DNA from: Amycolatopsis antarctica
GTDB taxonomy: Bacteria > Actinomycetota > Actinomycetes > Mycobacteriales > Pseudonocardiaceae
Reading direction: 5' to 3'
DNA: 64,000 bases
Assembly: GCF_002262875.1 (NCBI RefSeq)
Contig: NZ_NKYE01000020.1
Coordinates: forward strand, 1 to 64,000
Shown: positions 59,498 to 64,000 of the stretch, one piece after another
Layout: each line of letters begins with the position of its first letter
Position numbering within the stretch: the stretch's first letter is position 1
Program-made: the position numbers and the translations under genes
The notes under the pieces: generated by a model
Seen by the model: only the letters and a program-made list of their open reading frames with translations
What the model was told of the DNA's origin: nothing
Databases searched by the model: none

Positions 59498-60376
59498 ATG
59501 ACCGAGGCGCGAACGATCCTGGTGACCGGAGCGACCGGAAATGTCGGCCGCTCACTGGTCACCGGGCTGGCCGAGCGCGGTGTACGGGTGCGGGCGCTGG
59601 TGCGTGATCCCGCTGCCGCCGCCCTGCCGGACGGGGTGACGGCCGTGTGCGGCGACCTGACCGATCCGGCGACCGTCGCCGAGGCGGCGCACGGCGTGGA
59701 CGCCGCGTTCCTGCTGTGGCCGCTGATCACCGACAAGGGAGCACCCGCCGTACTGGACGCGATCGGGTCGCACACGAGGCGGCTGGTGTACCTGTCCTCC
59801 AGCGGTGTCCGGGACGACCTCGAACGTCAGCAGGACCCGATCAACCAGTTCCACGCCGATCTCGAACGGCACATCCGCGAGCGCGGCTTCGACGCCACTT
59901 TCCTGCGAGCGGGCGGTTTCGCCGCCAACACTCTGGGCTGGGCGGAGTCGGTCCGGGAGCAGGGCCGGGTTCGCGAACCGTTCGGCCGCGCGCACCGGGC
60001 GCTCATCCACGAACGCGACATCGCCGAGGTGGCCGTGCGGGCACTCACCGGCGACGGGCACACCGGGGCCACCTACGTGCTCACCGGACCCGAGTCGCAG
60101 ACCACCGCCGAACGGGTACGGGTACTCGGCGAGACACTCGGGACCGAGGTCCGCTTCGAGGAGGTCCCCCGGGACCGGGCACGCGCCGAGATGCTCGCCC
60201 AGGGCTGGCCAGAACACGTGGCGGACGGCATGCTCGCCGCGTACCGCGACATGGAGGCCGCGCCGGACCCGGTGACCGGCACGGTCGCCGAGATCACCGG
60301 TCAACCCGCGCGAACCTTCGCTCGCTGGGTGACCGACCACGCAGCCGACTTCCGCGCACCGTCCACAGTGGACTGA
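59498..60376 (+). CDS. NmrA-like NAD(P)H-binding protein
   Basis: The 292-residue protein starts with the Rossmann motif VTGATGNVGRSLVTGLAERG and has the features of NmrA/NAD(P)H-dependent quinone-reductase-like proteins (VYLSSSGVRDDLE, FLRAGGFAANTLGW, HERDIAEVAVRAL, YVLTGPESQT). Ser-rich S-x-x-G, and no classical Tyr-x-x-x-Lys, suggest an atypical short-chain or sensor role. ATG 59498 follows GGAAGGA. A MerR-type promoter dyad upstream suggests induction by oxidants or toxic organics. Confidence 0.85.
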   Translation: MTEARTILVTGATGNVGRSLVTGLAERGVRVRALVRDPAAAALPDGVTAVCGDLTDPATVAEAAHGVDAAFLLWPLITDKGAPAVLDAIGSHTRRLVYLSSSGVRDDLERQQDPINQFHADLERHIRERGFDATFLRAGGFAANTLGWAESVREQGRVREPFGRAHRALIHERDIAEVAVRALTGDGHTGATYVLTGPESQTTAERVRVLGETLGTEVRFEEVPRDRARAEMLAQGWPEHVADGMLAAYRDMEAAPDPVTGTVAEITGQPARTFARWVTDHAADFRAPSTVD

Positions 60377-60377
60377 C

Positions 60378-60402
60378 CTGACGGCAACCGACTGCCGGTC
60401 AG
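60378..60402. terminator. Short hairpin between convergent genes
   Basis: CTGACGGCA (60378-60386) pairs with TGCCGGTCAG (60393-60402) with one bulged G. It covers the gltD stop and follows the plus-strand gene by 2 bp. Confidence 0.4.
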
Positions 60403-61919
60403 ACGACGGCGAGCGGCAGGGCGGTCGGGTGCACCGGGGCGGGCAGGTCGGAGGCACCGGTGAGGTAGGCGTCGACGGCGTTGGCCACCGAGCGGCCCTC
60501 CGCGATCGCCCAGACCACCAGCGAGGCGCCCCGGTGCGCGTCGCCGCAGACGAACACGCCGGGCGCGGTGGTCTGCCAGTCCGCGCCGCAGCCGATCGTG
60601 CCGCGCCCGTTGCGCGAGATGCCGAGACCGTCGAGCAGCGGAAGGTGTTCCACTCCCTCGAACCCGATGGCCAGCAGCACGAGGTCGGCCGGGATCTCCT
60701 CGACCTCCTCGCTCGCGGGCACCACCTGACGCCGTCCCGTCTCCGGGTCCCTGGACACCCGGACCCGGTGCAACTCGACCGCACGCACCCGGCCCGTGCC
60801 GTCGTCGACGAACCGGCGCACGGCGACGGCGAACCGCCGCTGTCCCGCCTCCTCGTGCACCGGGTAGGTGCGCAGGATGTAGGGCCAGGTCGGCCAGGGG
60901 GACCGTGCGTCGTCGCGTTCACCGGGCGGCGCCGGGTACTGGTCGAGCTGCGTCACCGATGCGGCACCCTGCCGGGTCGCGGTGCCGTAGCAGTCGGCCC
61001 CGGTGTCCCCGCCGCCGATGACGAGCACGTGCCTGCCCTCGGCGTTGATCGCCGCCGGGCCGTCGCCCTCGCACTGCCGGTTCGCCGGCACCAAGTGCTC
61101 CATGGCGAGGTGGATGCCCTCGAGTTCGCGTCCGGGTGTCGTGGTGTCGTCCCGGCCGCGCAGCGCACCGACCGCGAGCACGACGGCGTCGTACCGCTCC
61201 CGCAGATCCTCGACGCTCAGCGCACCCGGGCCGGTACCGCCGACCTCGCAGCCGGTGACGAAACGGGTGCCCTCGTCGCGGAGCTGACCGAGCCTGCGGT
61301 CGAGTGCCTTCTTCTCCATCTTGAACTCGGGAATCCCGTAGCGCAGCAGCCCGCCGAGCCGGTCGTCCCGCTCGAAGACGGTGACCTCGTGGCCCGCACG
61401 GGTGAGCTGCTGAGCCGCGGCCAGCCCTGCGGGCCCGGAACCGACGACCGCCACCCGCCTGCCCGAGGACACCGCCGGGCCGTGCGCCCGGACGAGGCCC
61501 TGTTCCCAGGACATGTCGGCGATCGTCTGCTCGACACGCTTGATCGCCACCGGCCCGCCGGCCTCGGGCGTGACCGACAGGACGCAGCCCGCCTCGCACG
61601 GGGCGGGGCAGAGGGTCCCGGTGAACTCCGGGAAGTTGTTGGTGGCGTGCAGGCGATCCGAAGCCGCGGCCCAGTCGCCTCGGCGCACCAGGTCGTTCCA
61701 CTCGGGGATGAGATTGCCGAGCGGGCAACCGGAACCGCCGGAATGGCAGAACGGAATGCCGCAGTCCATGCAGCGGCTCGCCTGCGTCCGGACGGCCTCG
61801 TTGCGCACCGACGGCTCGATCGCCGCGTACACCTCGTCCCAGTCGCCCAGCCGCTCGTCGTGCGGACGCTTGGGCGGTTCGGTGCGCTGGTACTTCATGA
61901 AACCCTGCGGGTCAGCCAC
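60399..61919 (-). CDS. gltD: Glutamate synthase, small subunit
   Basis: The 506-residue protein has the two Cys clusters for 4Fe-4S centres (ASRCMDCGIPFCHSGGSGCP and CPAPCEAGCVLSV), the FAD motif VAVVGSGPAGLAAAQQL and the NADPH motif VLVIGGGDTGADCYG, and a final FAD-binding block GVFVCGDAHRGASLVVWAI. It passes electrons from NADPH to the large subunit in the GOGAT cycle. It overlaps the gltB stop by 8 bp. Length normal. Confidence 0.97.
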   Translation of the reverse strand: MADPQGFMKYQRTEPPKRPHDERLGDWDEVYAAIEPSVRNEAVRTQASRCMDCGIPFCHSGGSGCPLGNLIPEWNDLVRRGDWAAASDRLHATNNFPEFTGTLCPAPCEAGCVLSVTPEAGGPVAIKRVEQTIADMSWEQGLVRAHGPAVSSGRRVAVVGSGPAGLAAAQQLTRAGHEVTVFERDDRLGGLLRYGIPEFKMEKKALDRRLGQLRDEGTRFVTGCEVGGTGPGALSVEDLRERYDAVVLAVGALRGRDDTTTPGRELEGIHLAMEHLVPANRQCEGDGPAAINAEGRHVLVIGGGDTGADCYGTATRQGAASVTQLDQYPAPPGERDDARSPWPTWPYILRTYPVHEEAGQRRFAVAVRRFVDDGTGRVRAVELHRVRVSRDPETGRRQVVPASEEVEEIPADLVLLAIGFEGVEHLPLLDGLGISRNGRGTIGCGADWQTTAPGVFVCGDAHRGASLVVWAIAEGRSVANAVDAYLTGASDLPAPVHPTALPLAVV

Positions 61920-64000
61920 GAGCTGCCTCCATGATCGCCTCGTCGACGTCGCGCCCTGCCGCGCGGGCGGCCTTCGCCGCGTCCAGCACCCGCCGGTAGT
62001 CCCGCGGCATCACCTTCGTGAACGACGCCGAGCGGCGGGTCCAGTCGCCGAGCAGCGAGGCGGCCACCGCCGAGCCGGTGAGATCGCGGTGCCGCGCCAC
62101 GGTTTCCTTGAGCCACGCCAGATCCTCGTGTGTCGGCGTCTCCAGATCGACCATGTCCCGGTTGACCCGCGCGGGATCCAGATCGAGTACGTACGCCGTC
62201 CCGCCGGACATGCCCGCGGCCAGGTTGCGGCCGGACGGCCCGAGCACCACGGCGCGGCCACCGGTCATGTACTCGAAGGCATGGTCGCCCACCCCCTCGG
62301 CCACCACGGTCGCGCCCGAGTTACGGACACAGAACCGTTCCCCCACCTGGCCCCGGATGAACAGTTCGCCACCAGTGGCGCCGTAGGCGATGGTGTTGCC
62401 CGCGATCACCTGGCGCTCGGCGGCGAAAACGGCCTCCGTCGAGGGCCGGACGATGATGCGACCGCCGGACAGGCCCTTGCCGACGTAGTCGTTGGCGTCG
62501 CCGACGAGGTCGAGGGTGATCCCGGACGGCAGGAACGCACCGAGCGACTGGCCGGCCGACCCGGTGAGCGTCACGTTCACCGTGCCGGGAGGCAGCCCGT
62601 CGCCGCCGAACCTGCGGGTGATCTCCGATCCGAGCAGGGTGCCGACGGTCCGGTTGACGTTGCGCACCGGCAGTTCGATGTTCACCGAGTGCGCGTCCTC
62701 CAGCGCCGCCTCGGCGAGCTGGATGAGGGTGCGGTCCAGGGCGTGCTCGAGTCCGTGGTCCTGCTCCCGGATCCGGCGGCGCGCACCCCCGTACGCGGGA
62801 AGCGAGGCGTTCACCGGGGTCGCCGGCCGCTCCGGCGTCGCGAAGATCGGCGTCAGGTCGAGCCCCTGGGCCTTCCAGTGTTCGACGGCCTCGTCGGTCT
62901 CCAGCGCGTCCGCCCGGCCGATCGCCTCGTCGAGAGTACGGAAGCCAAGGGCGGCAAGGGTTTCCCGTACCTCCTGGGCGACGAAGCGGAAGTAGTTCAC
63001 CACGTGGTCGGCCTGCCCGGTGTAGCGCTCGCGCAGTTGCGGATTCTGCGTCGCCACACCCACCGGGCAGGTGTCGAGGTGGCAGACCCGCATCATCACG
63101 CACCCGGCCACCACCAGCGGGGCGGTGGCGAAGCCGTACTCCTCGGCCCCCAGCAGCGCGGCGACCACGACGTCGCGGCCGGTCTTCAGCGCCCCGTCGA
63201 CCTGGACGGTGATCCGGTCGCGCAGCCCGTTGAGCATCAGCGTCTGCTGGGTCTCTGCGAGCCCGATCTCCCACGGCGTGCCCGCGTGTTTGAGCGAGTT
63301 CATCGGCGAGGCGCCGGTGCCGCCGTCGTGCCCGGAGATCAGCACCACGTCGGCGTGCGCCTTCGACACCCCGGCGGCGACGGTGCCGACGCCCAGCGAG
63401 CTGACCAGCTTCACGTGCACGCGGGCCCGTTCGTTGGCGTTCTTCAGGTCGTGGATGAGCTGCGCCAGGTCCTCGATCGAGTAGATGTCGTGGTGCGGCG
63501 GCGGAGAGATCAGCCCGACGCCCGGGGTGGAGTGCCGGGTGCGCGCGATCCACGGGTACACCTTGTTCGGCGGGAGCTGGCCGCCCTCGCCGGGTTTCGC
63601 GCCCTGCGCCATCTTGATCTGGATGTCGTCCGCGTTGACCAGGTACTCACTGGTCACCCCGAACCGGCCGCTGGCCACCTGCTTGATCGCGCTGCGGCGT
63701 TCCGGGTCGTGCAGCCGTTCCGGATCCTCGCCGCCCTCCCCGGTGTTCGAGCGGCCACCGATACGGTTCATCGCGATCGCCAGCGTCTCGTGCGCCTCCA
63801 TCGAGATCGAACCGTAGGACATGGCACCGGTGTTGAATCTGCGGCAGATGGCCTCCACCGACTCGACCTCGTCGATCGGCACGGGCGCGCGGCCCTGCGC
63901 GCGGAAACCGAACATCCCGCGCAGCGCACCGCCCGCGCGGTTGAGCCGGTGCACCTCGTCGACGTAGGCGCGGTACGCCTCCTCACGGCGGGTCTTGCTC
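61912..64000 (-). CDS. gltB: Glutamate synthase, large subunit (C-terminal part)
   Basis: About 696 codons are visible; the gene continues past the right edge (usual length about 1,500 residues). Present are the FMN/2-oxoglutarate synthase domain (MEAHETLAIAMNRIGGRSNTGEGGEDPER, GAKPGEGGQLP, GHDGGTGASPMNSLKHAG), the Cys residues of the 3Fe-4S cluster (VVAGCVMMRVCHLDTCPVG) and the C-terminal beta-helix (GXGXG domain: GLSGGRIIVRP, GNTIAYGATGGELFIRGQVGERF). The glutaminase domain lies outside the window. Confidence 0.96.
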   Translation of the reverse strand, partial: SKTRREEAYRAYVDEVHRLNRAGGALRGMFGFRAQGRAPVPIDEVESVEAICRRFNTGAMSYGSISMEAHETLAIAMNRIGGRSNTGEGGEDPERLHDPERRSAIKQVASGRFGVTSEYLVNADDIQIKMAQGAKPGEGGQLPPNKVYPWIARTRHSTPGVGLISPPPHHDIYSIEDLAQLIHDLKNANERARVHVKLVSSLGVGTVAAGVSKAHADVVLISGHDGGTGASPMNSLKHAGTPWEIGLAETQQTLMLNGLRDRITVQVDGALKTGRDVVVAALLGAEEYGFATAPLVVAGCVMMRVCHLDTCPVGVATQNPQLRERYTGQADHVVNYFRFVAQEVRETLAALGFRTLDEAIGRADALETDEAVEHWKAQGLDLTPIFATPERPATPVNASLPAYGGARRRIREQDHGLEHALDRTLIQLAEAALEDAHSVNIELPVRNVNRTVGTLLGSEITRRFGGDGLPPGTVNVTLTGSAGQSLGAFLPSGITLDLVGDANDYVGKGLSGGRIIVRPSTEAVFAAERQVIAGNTIAYGATGGELFIRGQVGERFCVRNSGATVVAEGVGDHAFEYMTGGRAVVLGPSGRNLAAGMSGGTAYVLDLDPARVNRDMVDLETPTHEDLAWLKETVARHRDLTGSAVAASLLGDWTRRSASFTKVMPRDYRRVLDAAKAARAAGRDVDEAIMEAARG

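Overview
The window is a 64 kb chromosomal segment of a high-GC actinomycete. GTG/TTG starts, 4-8 bp stop/start overlaps, apparent leaderless promoters, a mycothiol-type DinB/MDMPI enzyme, type VII secretion-type small proteins and S1E-type secreted proteases point to a Pseudonocardiaceae-like organism (Amycolatopsis or a relative). The genus is an inference from gene content and style, not from a marker gene.

Layout. (1) 1-4314, minus strand: a tightly overlapping operon of soluble LytS-type kinase, LytTR regulator, small membrane protein, acetate/monocarboxylate-type Na+ symporter and a cut-off DUF485 protein. (2) 4425-5490: a secreted five-bladed propeller glycosidase behind a promoter with a LacI-type palindrome. 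(3) 5516-9935, minus: a polar amino acid ABC importer with an unusual fused protein (class V aminotransferase + YheO-type PAS + HTH). (4) 10044-14701: YCII protein, CadD-like exporter, lipoprotein, and an orphan type VII-secretion-like cassette. (5) 14838-17209: remnant of an integrative element, with a serine recombinase broken by two frameshifts, a truncated second copy of its 3' end and a diverged ~430 bp tandem duplication rich in hairpins. (6) 17384-30767: SurE + PfkB kinase, secreted serine protease, DLH-like hydrolase, secreted cyclophilin, hydroxyacyl-CoA and acyl-CoA dehydrogenases, AAA ATPase, RecQ, a frameshifted MDMPI-family gene, and a divergent HxlR regulator / alpha-beta hydrolase pair. 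(7) 30855-42664: arylamine N-acetyltransferase, then a ten-gene minus-strand operon (MaoC hydratase, CoA-transferase, acyl-CoA dehydrogenase, complete Liv-type ABC importer, MmgE/PrpD protein, CitE-like lyase) read divergently from a FadR-type GntR regulator. The enzyme set matches the itaconate (C5-dicarboxylate) degradation locus known from Pseudomonas, here joined to its own importer. (8) 42810-45800: threonine ammonia-lyase, a gene-poor low-GC stretch with one small unknown gene, and a dead hydrolase. (9) 45871-57824: enoyl-CoA hydratase, then two polyol-utilisation units, one with SorC regulator, SmoEFGK-like ABC importer and alcohol dehydrogenase, the other with polyol dehydrogenase, DeoR regulator and xylulokinase, separated by a metallo-hydrolase gene. 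(10) 57994-64000: SUKH protein, secreted DUF4232-like protein, NAD(P)-binding protein behind a MerR-type promoter, and gltD/gltB (glutamate synthase, gltB running off the right edge).

As a whole the segment is catabolic: it imports and breaks down organic acids, amino acids and polyols, with local regulators divergently placed or embedded in each unit. The parts most worth following up are the dicarboxylate operon with its operator-overlapped leaderless promoter, the aminotransferase-YheO fusion, and the duplicated hairpin-rich region next to the decayed recombinase.
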